Shown: piece after piece, positions 17,372 through 25,912 of the stretch | Numbering within the stretch: the first letter of the stretch is position 1 | Layout: every line of letters begins with the position of its first letter | Program-made: the position numbers and the translations under genes | NCBI GenBank assembly: GCA_030418115.1 | Contig: JAUHQD010000002.1 | Span: 186,001-250,000 of the forward strand | From: Alteromonadaceae bacterium BrNp21-10 | GTDB lineage: Bacteria; Pseudomonadota; Gammaproteobacteria; Enterobacterales; Alteromonadaceae | Direction: 5' to 3' | DNA length: 64,000 bases | The notes under the pieces: generated by a model | Database searches by the model: none | Told to the model about the DNA's origin: nothing | What the model saw: only the letters and a program-made list of their open reading frames with translations

Positions 17372-17387
17372 CACATTTCCACAATAT

Positions 17388-17404
17388 TGAACTTCGCTGG
17401 TGCA
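17388..17404 (+). promoter_or_regulatory. Putative NtrC binding site upstream of nrtA
   Basis: TGAACTTCGCTGGTGCA has one full NtrC half-site (TGGTGCA) and one with a single mismatch (TGAACT for TGCACT) at the right spacing. The centre lies about 119 bp before the predicted sigma54 start, closely mirroring the nasT promoter. The segment 17393-17418 is also an imperfect palindrome (TTCGC...GCGAA). Confidence 0.45.
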
Positions 17405-17487
17405 GGTTGCACTGCGAACAATCAATGCCCCCCTCCCATAAAACAACTAACAACCTATTTTTACCATTAAATACAACAACTTAAAAA

Positions 17488-17504
17488 CTGGCACAGTAAC
17501 TGCT
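17488..17504 (+). promoter_or_regulatory. Putative sigma54 promoter of the nitrate transport operon
   Basis: CTGGCACAGTAACTGCT keeps GG (17490-17491) and GC (17502-17503) 10 bp apart and matches the sigma54 consensus at 15 of 17 positions. The predicted start near 17515 gives a leader of about 227 nt that contains the two ANTAR hairpins and the terminator. Confidence 0.6.
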
Positions 17505-17546
17505 ATAGCTCACGGTAGTTTCAGAATAAAAATTTAACAGACTTTA

Positions 17547-17604
17547 TCCTTCAGTGTTGAAGGACAAACAACCAAAGTTTTAATTACATCGAGGTAATTA
17601 AAAC
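17547..17604 (+). ncRNA. ANTAR (NasT) target: two hexaloop hairpins in the nrtA leader
   Basis: Hairpin P1 (17547-17564) has stem TCCTTC/GAAGGA and loop AGTGTT. Hairpin P2 (17577-17604) has an 11-bp perfect stem GTTTTAATTAC/GTAATTAAAAC and loop ATCGAG. Both loops are six bases with A first and G fourth, the signature of ANTAR-binding RNAs. Twelve bases separate the hairpins. A third, less regular hairpin (17607-17629, loop AATA, one bulge) precedes the terminator. The encoded NasT 7 kb upstream is the obvious ligand. Confidence 0.85.
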
Positions 17605-17640
17605 AAGATAAAAACCAATAGGTTTTATCGAAAGAGCACA

Positions 17641-17695
17641 GGCGCTCATTGTTCATCTCTTAATAAAGAGTTTGACCAATGAGCGCTTTTTTTTT
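17641..17695 (+). terminator. Intrinsic terminator (attenuator) in the nrtA leader
   Basis: A 10-bp perfect stem GCGCTCATTG/CAATGAGCGC (17642-17651, 17677-17686), extendable by two pairs, encloses a smaller CTCTT/AAGAG hairpin. It is followed by nine T. It ends 46 bp before the nrtA start codon, so uninduced transcription should stop here; NasT binding to the upstream hairpins would allow read-through. Confidence 0.9.
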
Positions 17696-17741
17696 GAAAA
17701 AAATTTACTCAACTTTTAACAACTTTAATAAGGGTTTACTA

Positions 17742-19115
17742 ATGAAATGGTTTAAATCTTTTCGCGCAATAACAGCGACAGTCATACTAGGAACGGCCTT
17801 ATCGTCTGCACAAGTTTCTGCAGAGATTGGTTATCCAGAAAAAGAAGAATTACGTTTTGGTTTTATCAAGCTTACGGATATGGCGCCTATCGCTATTGCT
17901 TATGAAAATGGTTATTTCGAAGACGAAGGTTTATACGTCACCATCGAAGCACAAGCCAACTGGAAGGTACTTCTCGATGGTGTAATAGATGGCCGCTTAG
18001 ATGGCGCACATATGTTGGCCGGCCAACCTATTGCCGCCACCATGGGCTTTGGTACTAAAGCCCACATCATCACGCCGTTCTCTATGGACTTAAACGGTAA
18101 TGCGATTACGGTTTCCAATGATATTTGGGAGCAAATGAAGGTAAACATCCCTAAGCAAGCCGATGGCAAGCCCGTTCACCCCATTAAAGCAGATGCGTTA
18201 AAGCCGGTTGTAGATAAATACAAAGCCGCTGGTAAGCCTTTTAATATGGGTATGGTGTTCCCGGTTTCCACTCATAACTATGAGTTACGTTACTGGTTAG
18301 CCGCGGGTGGTATTCACCCAGGTTTTTATGCCCCCCATAAAGGTGATACCTCAGGGCATATTGATGCGGATGCGTTGTTATCAGTTACCCCGCCACCACA
18401 AATGCCAGCCACCCTTGAAGCCGGCACCATTTACGGTTATTGCGTCGGTGAGCCTTGGAACCAACAAGCGGTATTTAAAGGTATTGGTGTACCCGTAGTG
18501 ACCGATTATGAAATTTGGAAAGACAATCCAGAAAAAGTGTTTGGTATCAGTGCGGAATTTGCTGAGAAATACCCAAATACCACCTTACGTTTAACCCGTG
18601 CGCTGATACGTGCTGCCATGTGGTTAGATGAAAATAACAATACTAACCGCCCTGCGGCCGTGAAGATCCTTTCACAATCTAACTATGTGGGTGCCGATTA
18701 CGAAGTTATCGCCAACAGCATGACCGGCACCTTTGAATATGAAAAAGGTGACAAACGTGATGTACCTGACTTCAACGTCTTTTTCCGTCATAACGCTACT
18801 TACCCTTACTACTCCGATGCCATTTGGTACTTAACGCAAATGCGTCGCTGGGGACAAATATCGGATGATAAAAGTGACGATTGGTACAAAGAGCTCGCCG
18901 CTAAAGTCTATCGTCCTGATATTTACAGCCAAGCAGCGCAATCGCTTATTGACGATAAATTGGCAAACGCCAAAGACTTCCCTGACTTTGCCAGTGAAGA
19001 CGGTTTCAAAGACCCACAGAAACACTTTATTGATGACATCGTCTACGACGGTACCGCCCCCAACGCGTACATCAACAAGTTCAAAATTGGTTTGAAGGCA
19101 GGTGACAAGCTTTAA
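17742..19115 (+). CDS. nrtA: Nitrate ABC transporter substrate-binding protein (NrtA/NasF-like)
   Basis: Periplasmic nitrate/nitrite-binding protein of the CmpA/NrtA family. The ATG at 17742 (457 residues) is chosen because AGGG lies about eight bases before it and the signal peptide ([17 protein letters not shown]) then starts correctly. An ATG at 17679 lies inside the terminator stem and is not credible. The core reads [42 protein letters not shown] and [14 protein letters not shown], typical of NrtA. Having a signal peptide, it is the transporter protein rather than the cytoplasmic sensor NasS. First gene of a nrtA-nrtB-nrtC-porin operon controlled by the leader described above. Confidence 0.92.
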   Translation: MKWFKSFRAITATVILGTALSSAQVSAEIGYPEKEELRFGFIKLTDMAPIAIAYENGYFEDEGLYVTIEAQANWKVLLDGVIDGRLDGAHMLAGQPIAATMGFGTKAHIITPFSMDLNGNAITVSNDIWEQMKVNIPKQADGKPVHPIKADALKPVVDKYKAAGKPFNMGMVFPVSTHNYELRYWLAAGGIHPGFYAPHKGDTSGHIDADALLSVTPPPQMPATLEAGTIYGYCVGEPWNQQAVFKGIGVPVVTDYEIWKDNPEKVFGISAEFAEKYPNTTLRLTRALIRAAMWLDENNNTNRPAAVKILSQSNYVGADYEVIANSMTGTFEYEKGDKRDVPDFNVFFRHNATYPYYSDAIWYLTQMRRWGQISDDKSDDWYKELAAKVYRPDIYSQAAQSLIDDKLANAKDFPDFASEDGFKDPQKHFIDDIVYDGTAPNAYINKFKIGLKAGDKL

Positions 19116-19157
19116 GCTTGTTACCCCTCCCATTAGCAGAAGTTAGAGGATTGCAAC

Positions 19158-20156
19158 ATGAATACTATCGCCTCAATCGCACATCGATTAACTCTTGAGA
19201 GTTCTTTGATGACCTTAATCAAAAACAAAGTCTCTGAGGGTGCAAAGCTGTTCCTTGGTCCGGTTATAGGTATAGTTGCCTTCCTCTTGCTTTGGGCTAC
19301 TGCTGCACAGAATATTGATACCTCTTTAGGTAAATTCCCCGGTCCTGCTGCCGTGTTAGAGCAGTTTTATTCACTCTATGACGACCATGCGGCGGAACGC
19401 GACAAAGCCACGTTGTTTTATGAACGCCAAGACGTGCGCAATGCAAAACGTGTTGCCAAAGATCCAAGCTATGAACCTAAAATTCGCCAGTACACCGGCA
19501 AGGAGACGTTTTTGGATCAAATCGTCACCAGCCTTATTACGGTTATGGCTGGCTTCTTGGTCGCGGCAATTATCGCAATACCGCTGGGGATACTCTTGGG
19601 TTTAAGCCCAGCGGTAAATTCCGCGTTTAATCCGATTATTCAGATATTCAAACCTGTGTCTCCCTTGGCTTGGTTGCCTTTGGTCACGATGGTCGTCAGT
19701 GCTACTTATGTATCTGATGATCCGTGGGTAGCTAAGTCATTTTTAAACTCAATGATTACGGTCAGCCTATGTAGTTTATGGCCCATGGTGATTAACACTT
19801 CGATTGGGGTGGCGTCACTTGAGCAAGATTTGAAGAACGTCAGTCGCGTGTTGCGCCTGCCAGCGTTAACTCACGTTCGTAAAATCGTTATCCCAGCTTC
19901 TATCCCGATGATATTCACCGGCATGCGTATGTCGCTAGGTATTGCGTGGATGGTGCTGATTGCCGCAGAAATGCTGGCACAAAGCCCAGGTCTAGGAAAG
20001 TTCGTGTGGGATGAATTCCAAAACGGCAGTTCGGATTCATTGGCGCGGATTATGGCTGCGGTAGTAGTCATCGGTTTTATTGGCTATTTACTCGACCGCG
20101 GCATGCTGCAGCTACAACGCATTATGTCTTGGGACAAAAACAGCGGCGCTATTTAA
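19158..20156 (+). CDS. nrtB: Nitrate ABC transporter permease (NrtB-like)
   Basis: Inner-membrane channel for nitrate. The 332 residues have an N-terminal membrane segment near 35-52 and a periplasmic insert of about 70 residues rich in charge (ERDKATLFYERQDVRNAK). A five-segment permease core follows, with the EAA-like loop NVSRVLRLPALTHVRKIVIPASIP. FKPVSPLAWLPLV is typical of NrtB/SsuC/TauC permeases. AGAGGA precedes the ATG, 42 bp after nrtA. Confidence 0.9.
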   Translation: MNTIASIAHRLTLESSLMTLIKNKVSEGAKLFLGPVIGIVAFLLLWATAAQNIDTSLGKFPGPAAVLEQFYSLYDDHAAERDKATLFYERQDVRNAKRVAKDPSYEPKIRQYTGKETFLDQIVTSLITVMAGFLVAAIIAIPLGILLGLSPAVNSAFNPIIQIFKPVSPLAWLPLVTMVVSATYVSDDPWVAKSFLNSMITVSLCSLWPMVINTSIGVASLEQDLKNVSRVLRLPALTHVRKIVIPASIPMIFTGMRMSLGIAWMVLIAAEMLAQSPGLGKFVWDEFQNGSSDSLARIMAAVVVIGFIGYLLDRGMLQLQRIMSWDKNSGAI

Positions 20157-20192
20157 TAGTATACCCAAGTCAACCATAGTTTGGAGAAACAC

Positions 20193-21041
20193 ATGAGCAT
20201 TATTCTTGATATTAGTAAAATCGATATGGTCTTCCCCACGCCTAAAGGTGACTTCACGGCACTCAAGGAAGTCAGCCTAAAAATTGCCAAGGGTGAGTTT
20301 ATTTCACTAATTGGCCACTCGGGTTGTGGTAAGTCAACGGTACTTAACGTGGTTGCTGGTTTATACGAAGCCACTCGCGGCGGCGTGGTACTCAACGGTA
20401 AAGAAGTCAAAGAACCGGGGCCGGAACGCGCCGTAGTCTTTCAAAACCATTCACTATTGCCATGGCTAACGGCCTATCAAAACGTTGAGCTGGCAGTGAA
20501 GCAGGTGTTTGGTAAAAGCAAATCCAAAGCCGAAATGAAGCAATGGATTGAGCACAATTTAGCACTGGTTCACATGGATCATGCCATGCACAAGAGACCA
20601 GATGAAATTTCCGGTGGTATGAAACAACGGGTGGGCATTGCGCGCGCGTTGGCCATGGAGCCGGAAATTTTACTCATGGATGAACCCTTTGGCGCATTGG
20701 ATGCGCTCACTCGTGCGCATATGCAAGACTCGTTAATGGAAATTCAGGCCGAACTGAATAACACCGTGATCATGATCACCCATGATGTCGACGAAGCTGT
20801 ATTGCTATCCGACCGCATAGTAATGATGACTAATGGCCCGGCCGCCACTGTTGGTGAAATCTTGGACGTGAAATTAGAACGACCACGTAACCGATTACAA
20901 CTAGCGGAAGATCGTGAATATAACCATTTACGCTCGGCAGTACTGACCTTTTTGTACGAAAAACAACGCAAAGTCGAATCCATCGACAGCAAAAAATCAC
21001 TTTCTAGTACGCCTGCTCAAAAAGAAGAGGCGACTGTTTAA
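20193..21041 (+). CDS. nrtC: Nitrate ABC transporter ATP-binding protein (NrtC/NrtD-like)
   Basis: ATPase of the nitrate importer. Walker A GHSGCGKST, signature SGGMKQR and Walker B ILLMDEPFGALDALTRA are intact. At 282 residues it is a single ATPase domain and lacks the NrtA-like C-terminal domain of cyanobacterial NrtC, like proteobacterial NasD. The ATG at 20193 follows GGAGAAAC; a TTG at 20181 lies within that site and is rejected. It overlaps neither neighbour and is 36 bp after nrtB. Confidence 0.92.
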   Translation: MSIILDISKIDMVFPTPKGDFTALKEVSLKIAKGEFISLIGHSGCGKSTVLNVVAGLYEATRGGVVLNGKEVKEPGPERAVVFQNHSLLPWLTAYQNVELAVKQVFGKSKSKAEMKQWIEHNLALVHMDHAMHKRPDEISGGMKQRVGIARALAMEPEILLMDEPFGALDALTRAHMQDSLMEIQAELNNTVIMITHDVDEAVLLSDRIVMMTNGPAATVGEILDVKLERPRNRLQLAEDREYNHLRSAVLTFLYEKQRKVESIDSKKSLSSTPAQKEEATV

Positions 21042-21072
21042 CCATTTTAAATTACAACTTGGAAGATATAAC

Positions 21073-22281
21073 ATGAAAAAAAATACAATTGCATTAATGG
21101 TTTCATTAGCTCTAGGTTCAATGGCTGCGCCAGTTTTTGCGGGCGACAGTATCACCTCGGCTTTTTCTGAAAGTACCGCCAGTGTAGACTTTAATCTTCG
21201 CTATGAGTCGGTTGACCAAGACAATGCGTTAAAAAATGCAGATGCCTTTACACTACGCACGCGCCTTACTTACAAAACCGGTTCCTTTAATGGTTTTTCT
21301 GCAGTAATTGAAGCTGAAGATTCACGCAATGTGCTGGGTATGGACGATTACAATAACGGCAACGGTAAAAATGCCGGTATTTATTCTGTAATAGCTGACC
21401 CTGAAACCACTGAATTGGATCAAGCTTTTGTGCAATACAAAAGCGACACCCTTACCGTCAAGGCAGGACGCCAAGTTATTACTTATGACGGACACCGCTT
21501 TGTTGGTCATGTTGGCTGGAGACAAGATCGCCAAACCTTTGATGGTGTGAGCGTTGCCTACGCCCCTAGCAAAGAATTAAAACTTAACTATGCCTATGTC
21601 ACACAACGCAACCGCATTTTTGCCGAAGCCAAAGATTTTGATGCCAAAGATCATTTGTTTAATGCCTCATACAGTACCAGCATCGGTACCTTAACCGGCT
21701 ATGGTTACTTGCTTGAAGTAGATAACGATACCGATAACAGTTTAGATACTTGGGGTGCCAGTTTTAAAGGCGCCACAAGCGCCGGTGAGACTAAAATTAG
21801 CTACGCAATTGAATACGCCACACAAGATTCAGATACTGCTACTAGCTCGTTCTCTGCTGACTATTTAGCCTTAGAAGCGGGCGCGACGTTCTCGGGCATT
21901 ACCGCTACGTTAGGTTACGAATCATTAGGATCTGACGATGGTATGTATGGTTTCTCCACACCTTTAGCCACCTTACATAAGTTTAATGGTTGGAGTGACC
22001 AATTCTTAGGCACACCAGCAGTAGGCTTGGTAGACACTTATGTATCCTTAGGTGGTAAAGCCCTTGGTGGTAAAATTGTGGTCGCTTATCACGACTTTAG
22101 TGCGGATGAAGCCTCAGCAACCGTTGATGATTTAGGTACCGAGCTTAACTTACTTTACGCGAAAAAATTTGATGACAATTATTCTGCAGGCGTTAAATAC
22201 GCAGCCTACTCTGCTGGCGATGGCGGCGCAGGAAAAGTTGATACAGATAAACTATGGGTATGGGTAAACGCTAAGTTTTAA
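21073..22281 (+). CDS. Outer-membrane porin-like beta-barrel (alginate-export family type)
   Basis: A 402-residue outer-membrane protein with signal peptide (IALMVSLALGSMAAPVFA) and alternating beta-barrel segments ending in VWVWVNAKF with the terminal Phe needed for BAM insertion. FVQYKSDTLTVKAGRQVITYDGHRFVG resembles the alginate-export/OprD-like porin group. It follows nrtC by 31 bp with GGAAGA before the ATG, so it is probably co-expressed and may let nitrate across the outer membrane; this is inferred from position only. No strong terminator follows before the insertion sequence. Confidence 0.8.
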   Translation: MKKNTIALMVSLALGSMAAPVFAGDSITSAFSESTASVDFNLRYESVDQDNALKNADAFTLRTRLTYKTGSFNGFSAVIEAEDSRNVLGMDDYNNGNGKNAGIYSVIADPETTELDQAFVQYKSDTLTVKAGRQVITYDGHRFVGHVGWRQDRQTFDGVSVAYAPSKELKLNYAYVTQRNRIFAEAKDFDAKDHLFNASYSTSIGTLTGYGYLLEVDNDTDNSLDTWGASFKGATSAGETKISYAIEYATQDSDTATSSFSADYLALEAGATFSGITATLGYESLGSDDGMYGFSTPLATLHKFNGWSDQFLGTPAVGLVDTYVSLGGKALGGKIVVAYHDFSADEASATVDDLGTELNLLYAKKFDDNYSAGVKYAAYSAGDGGAGKVDTDKLWVWVNAKF

Positions 22282-22372
22282 TTAATGTTTTAACCCAAAA
22301 GTTGGAAAGTTATTAAGCAAACATTCCAATAACTAAAAAGGGCACCCATTAGCCAGCCGGTGTCAATGGTGC

Positions 22373-22743
22373 GATAAAAATCGGATCGCGTTTTAGCAAA
22401 CATAAATCTGCTGTGTACTCTGTGGTGTGTTCCGGTATTCATTCGCTACTATGTTTTTCTATTGGTTGTGCTGGATAAATTATCCGCAACAGTCACCCAT
22501 CTGGTTCTAGGTATGGGCGCGATAGCGCCTTTCCCCCACGTACTGTCGTACGCCACAAAAACGTCAGTTCCCCATGTTATCCAGTGCAATGATACGCACA
22601 GAGTATGTGGCTAAGCCTAAGCTTTCCAGACCCGAAATGGCTTAACATGCGGGCGAATAAAATAACGTCCGGTATCACCCTCCATTCAGAGTGTCACTGG
22701 TTTGTTATCCAACCCTTTTTACTGGCTGAATGACACCGGAAAA
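22373..22743 (-). ncRNA. Non-coding end of the IS, candidate bridge/seek RNA region
   Basis: About 370 bp without an open frame between the inner terminal repeat and the transposase stop. It contains long imperfect complementarity: TACTCTGTG near 22420 against CACAGAGTA near 22600, and GCTGGATAA near 22470 against TTATCCAG near 22575. The result is a large branched fold. IS1111-group elements carry their target-guiding RNA in this position. RNA identity and boundaries are inference. Confidence 0.4.
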
Positions 22744-23755
22744 CTAGCCAAAAGCCCGTTCAATATCGAATGCCTGTTTGTTCTTTAACATGTGAAACAC
22801 CGCTCTGGCGATTTTATGGGCAACGGCCCGAATGGCGACAATGCCATTACGCTTTTGTTTCTTACGTTCGTAAAAGCGTTTAGCTGTCGCATCAAACCGA
22901 ACGAGATAGTGGGCCGCTTCTGAGAACGCCCAAGACAAATATTTGTTACCCGCTTTACGGTTACCTGTGCCTTTCTTCTTGCCGTTGCTTTCACGAATGC
23001 TGTTAACACAACGGCAATAGGAGGCGTAATTGCCTGCCGCGGAAAACCGATTAATGTCGCCTGTTTCGAGCATAATGGTTAAGCCTAAAATAGGGCCGAT
23101 GCCGGTGACGCTGGTCAATAACTGGAACGCGTCTTTGAGCTCAACCGCTTGCAGTGTTTGCCGCTCTATCAGGGCAACTTGTTTATCCAGTGCCTGGAGC
23201 ATGGCGAGATTACTGTTGGCTGAATGATATAAAAAAACTGTCTGGTTCGAATGGCAGCGTGAACGTTTTTTTACGAATGTCAGCACACTTTACCCGATAC
23301 CCTAGCGACCGCCAGATTTGATTTTGAATACTGACCATATGACTGGCGGCATGCTTCACCAGTTGACGCCTACGGCGCAATAAATCCCGGACTTGGCGAT
23401 ATTCTGGCGGATAAATATACCCCGTAGGCAATATCCCCAATCGCATTAAATGGGCAAGGTGAAAGGCATCTTGGTGGTCGCCACTGTATTTTAAGCCGTC
23501 ATATTGTTTGACCGCTGCGGTATTCGCCAGTTGCACCGGGTACCCCTGTTCAATCAAGCCATCAACTAACCAATACCAGTTAAAAGTCGATTCAATGGCC
23601 ACGCCCTTTATCTGCTCTTTATAAGGCGCGAGCAAGGCCAGTGTGGTGTGTAAATTGTTGTCGATACGCTTATCCACAACCTTATTATCCTCTTCATCAT
23701 TAACAACCACGACGTGATTGTTTGAATGTAAGTCAATGCCGCAGTAAAGTGACAT
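22744..23755 (-). pseudogene. IS110-family transposase, frameshifted
   Basis: Two overlapping frames together make one DEDD recombinase. The 5' part (23210-23755) has the RuvC-like start SLYCGIDLHSNNHVVVV, the acidic IKGVAIESTFNWYWL and DAFHLAHLMRLG. The 3' part (22744-23286) has the C-terminal Tnp domain ELKDAFQLLTSVTGIGPILG with serine-region motifs and NRKAGNKYLSWAFSEAAH. The frames meet at a run of seven A on the coding strand (23266-23272); removing one A would join ADIRKK to RSRCHSNQ smoothly. A +1 shift would be needed, so an indel mutation or sequencing error is likelier than programmed frameshifting. Confidence 0.88.
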
Positions 23756-23893
23756 AACAGCCTCCCGTTTGTGATGGTTTGAGCACCATTCAGCATAGCT
23801 GAACGCAAGCTCGGAGGCTGGCTAGAGGATTTTCAGAGTTTTCTGCCCTTTTTCTTAGAAACCTTAGCCTTTAAAACATTAACCTTGGAAATA

Positions 23894-24238
23894 TTAATCT
23901 TGAATGTGCACAAATTCAGCACTTGGAAATAAGCGCTGAGCGTAGGCAGCTATGTCATCTATCACCTTGGATGATAAAAAAATATCGATGGCGTTATCAC
24001 CATGAGTAAAAAGGGTTAAACATCGTGGCGCCAGCTGAATTTTAGCGATCTGCTGCTTTTCAATTTTATGACTTAGTGCGGGGAACAGTTTGGCTAAGGG
24101 CATTGCTTTCACCCATACCTCATTGCCTTTGTCCTCCAACACCCGTTGCGGTGTATTGAATTTTTTGGCGCGTAACAGGCTATTAAATAACACTAGAAAC
24201 GTAAGGCTAGATAACAGAATCACATAAAACCTATCCAT
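23894..24238 (-). CDS. Hypothetical membrane-anchored protein
   Basis: A 114-residue protein with an N-terminal membrane anchor (FYVILLSSLTFLVLFNSLL) followed by a soluble alpha/beta-looking part ending VIDDIAAYAQRLFPSAEFVHIQD. No recognised motif. The start at 24238 is favoured because AAGG lies nine bases before it; an ATG three codons upstream abuts that site. It stands alone next to the insertion sequence. Function unknown. Confidence 0.55.
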   Translation of the reverse strand: MDRFYVILLSSLTFLVLFNSLLRAKKFNTPQRVLEDKGNEVWVKAMPLAKLFPALSHKIEKQQIAKIQLAPRCLTLFTHGDNAIDIFLSSKVIDDIAAYAQRLFPSAEFVHIQD

Positions 24239-24402
24239 ACACAGCATCCTTAACGTTAAAAATTGAGCGGCGAATTTAACCTATAACCCTTAAATAATCG
24301 ATACATCCCTAACATTTTTCATTGGCTTACTTCTACAAACAATGTCTGAAATATTAAGAATTTGTGATTTTTATTGAAAGCGGCTAGGCCATTTTTTATC
24401 AG

Positions 24403-25329
24403 CTAAGTAATGACCGACTTATCTAAAATTTGCCAACGATATGGGCTAGCATTAAACACCATTTTTCCTTGCTGCAGGTGAAAATGCACTTCACGCTCTG
24501 CGCCATCAATAAGCAAATCATTTTCTTGAGACCAACGTACTTCAGCAGTTCCGGTTAAATAAATATGGTGCCCGTGTTCAAAATCAATAAACAGTAATCC
24601 AGCACGGGGATCTAACAGTAAATTACCAAAGGTATTAAAGAAGTTATTTCCAGGAAAATCTGCAAAGATCAATGTTGAATCATTAATAACCTGTACATAA
24701 CCGGGAGGCCCCCCACGATGGGAAATATCCATGCCGCCCTGTTCTTCATTTATACAACCACCCTCATCAAGGCTCCCAGTAGCAATAAAGAAAGTATCCA
24801 TCTGTTGGATACGATCAACAATATCACCATTGAAATGCGTAAAACTAAATGCAGCAGCAGGCAGCTTTTCAGTAGCCCTGTGTTTATCGCGAACCTGAAT
24901 GTACTTTGCGCAATTACCAAAACTTTGTTCTATTTCAATAACCATACTGCTATCTGTTAGCCTTTGTAACAAACCATTGGCTCTGTTACGGCGCTTAGTA
25001 GGTAACTCTATTCCTAATAAGCCTATCGCTGCTAACGGCTCAAGTTCATCATAAAGCGGATCATACTGAGCCAGCATATTATCAATATGTAAAAGGCTAG
25101 AATTAGGAGAAGAGACAAAGCCTTCCTCGCCATATAAAACAGAAGCCCAAATGGCACCGGCACTATCTTCAGCGCCAATAAAAATCATCGGTAACAAAGC
25201 ATAAAACTGTCGATGTTGCTCCAATAAATAAGGCCTTAAAAAACGTTGCCCCAATTCCGCCATTTTGTCTTTAACGCCAATACGTTGTTGTAATTGCTGC
25301 TCACCCGTATGGAATGCATCAAGCACCAT
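24403..25329 (-). CDS. Pyridoxamine 5'-phosphate oxidase-fold protein, probable flavin-dependent
   Basis: A 308-residue protein whose C-terminal half (about 175-290) resembles the FMN-binding split barrel of the PNPOx family: DTFFIATGSL, MDISHRGGPPGYVQV, FPGNNFFNTFGNLLLDPRAGLLFIDF and LYLTGTAEV-like strands. The N-terminal half (about 1-170) contains a second related-looking segment (FIGAEDSAGAIWASVLYGEEGFV), as in the longer PNPOx-like proteins. The ATG at 25329 is used because it directly follows the upstream VOC gene stop; an earlier start at 25386 would run inside that gene. It is the second gene of a pair under the TetR operators. Substrate unknown. Confidence 0.75.
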   Translation of the reverse strand: MVLDAFHTGEQQLQQRIGVKDKMAELGQRFLRPYLLEQHRQFYALLPMIFIGAEDSAGAIWASVLYGEEGFVSSPNSSLLHIDNMLAQYDPLYDELEPLAAIGLLGIELPTKRRNRANGLLQRLTDSSMVIEIEQSFGNCAKYIQVRDKHRATEKLPAAAFSFTHFNGDIVDRIQQMDTFFIATGSLDEGGCINEEQGGMDISHRGGPPGYVQVINDSTLIFADFPGNNFFNTFGNLLLDPRAGLLFIDFEHGHHIYLTGTAEVRWSQENDLLIDGAEREVHFHLQQGKMVFNASPYRWQILDKSVIT

Positions 25330-25331
25330 GA

Positions 25332-25769
25332 TTATTGCTCCAACATGGCAATCAGCTCCATGCGAATACCACCGGGGATCAAACACATCATGTGCTTGAT
25401 TGGATTTTCGCCCAATAATTCTGGCGAAAACTCTATTTCAACTTGTGGGTGACGCTGTAATCGTTGGTGCAAATCAAGCAATGTTGCCTCATCAGCAACT
25501 TTAAGTGCAAAGTGATGCAAGCCAACATTTTGTTGCCGATTGAACGAAACTGGCTGCTCTTGGGTTTGCCACAAAGTTAACATCACAATACCATCAGAAA
25601 TGAAGATAGCCGGATAATCTGACTTCTCACCAACCTGTTTAAACTGCAATACATCACAAAAGAACTGCGCGGATTGCTTAACATCTTCAACACTTAACCC
25701 TAAGTGATGTACGCCCGCGGTTAAAGATTGTGTGCCCGTTGCTGACTGAGCTTGCGAATTACTGCACAT
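25332..25769 (-). CDS. VOC-family (glyoxalase/dioxygenase fold) protein
   Basis: A 145-residue single-domain VOC protein. The first module has LTAGVHHLGLSVEDVKQSAQFFCDVLQF and the second VGLHHFALKVADEATLLDLHQRL, with PGGIRMELIAML at the end. Histidines in HHLGL and HHFAL and the late Glu are the usual metal ligands. It may act on a lactoylglutathione-like or aromatic substrate; this cannot be decided. First gene of a two-gene unit divergent from tetR and only 2 bp before the PNPOx-like start. Confidence 0.8.
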   Translation of the reverse strand: MCSNSQAQSATGTQSLTAGVHHLGLSVEDVKQSAQFFCDVLQFKQVGEKSDYPAIFISDGIVMLTLWQTQEQPVSFNRQQNVGLHHFALKVADEATLLDLHQRLQRHPQVEIEFSPELLGENPIKHMMCLIPGGIRMELIAMLEQ

Positions 25770-25813
25770 GATGATTCCTCAAATTAATCGAAAGTTAATT
25801 TTAAACACTTTAA

Positions 25814-25864
25814 TGAACAGATCTGTTCACCTCACAGGCACACAATAGTGAACAGATCTGTTCA
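25814..25864. promoter_or_regulatory. Twin perfect palindromic operators for the TetR regulator
   Basis: The 16-bp palindrome TGAACAGATCTGTTCA occurs twice without mismatch, at 25814-25829 and 25849-25864, with centres 35 bp apart in the divergent promoter region. The second copy overlaps a -35-like TGTTCA 17 bp before TATAAT (25882-25887) of the regulator gene; the first lies toward the VOC gene start. The arrangement predicts repression of both directions. Confidence 0.8.
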
Positions 25865-25912
25865 TGTCAATTACTTATGTGTATAATTTTTAGCTCAACT
25901 GAAGAGGTCATG

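Larger units (their letters stand above)
22350..23824 (-). mobile_element. IS110-family (IS1111-type) insertion sequence
   Basis: Two inverted repeats bracket the transposase region: TAGCCAGCC at 22350-22358 against GGCTGGCTA at 23816-23824, and inside them AATGGTGC at 22365-22372 against GCACCATT at 23783-23790. The resulting length of about 1.47 kb is normal for IS110/IS1111. The long non-coding end lies downstream of the transposase (22373-22743), as in the IS1111 group. Exact ends may extend a few bases beyond the repeats. It sits right after the nitrate-transport operon. The transposase is frameshifted, so this copy is probably not autonomous. Confidence 0.65.

Noticed and set aside
17679-17741. 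Extended nrtA start at ATG 17679
   Set aside because: That ATG is inside the terminator stem; the resulting N-terminus puts about 21 residues before a normal signal peptide, and the ATG at 17742 has its own ribosome-binding site.
22420-22620. Long imperfect inverted complementarity looking like an integron attC site
   Set aside because: The core motifs GTTRRRY/RYYYAAC are not satisfied, no integrase lies nearby, and the region falls inside the IS ends where a guide RNA is a better explanation.
23210-23286. Programmed ribosomal frameshift in the IS transposase
   Set aside because: The needed shift is +1, whereas an A-rich heptamer favours -1 slippage; a single-base indel is simpler. Left open only as slippage in transcription.
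25329-25386. Longer start for the PNPOx-like gene
   Set aside because: It would overlap the upstream VOC gene by over 50 bp, while ATG 25329 follows the VOC stop directly.
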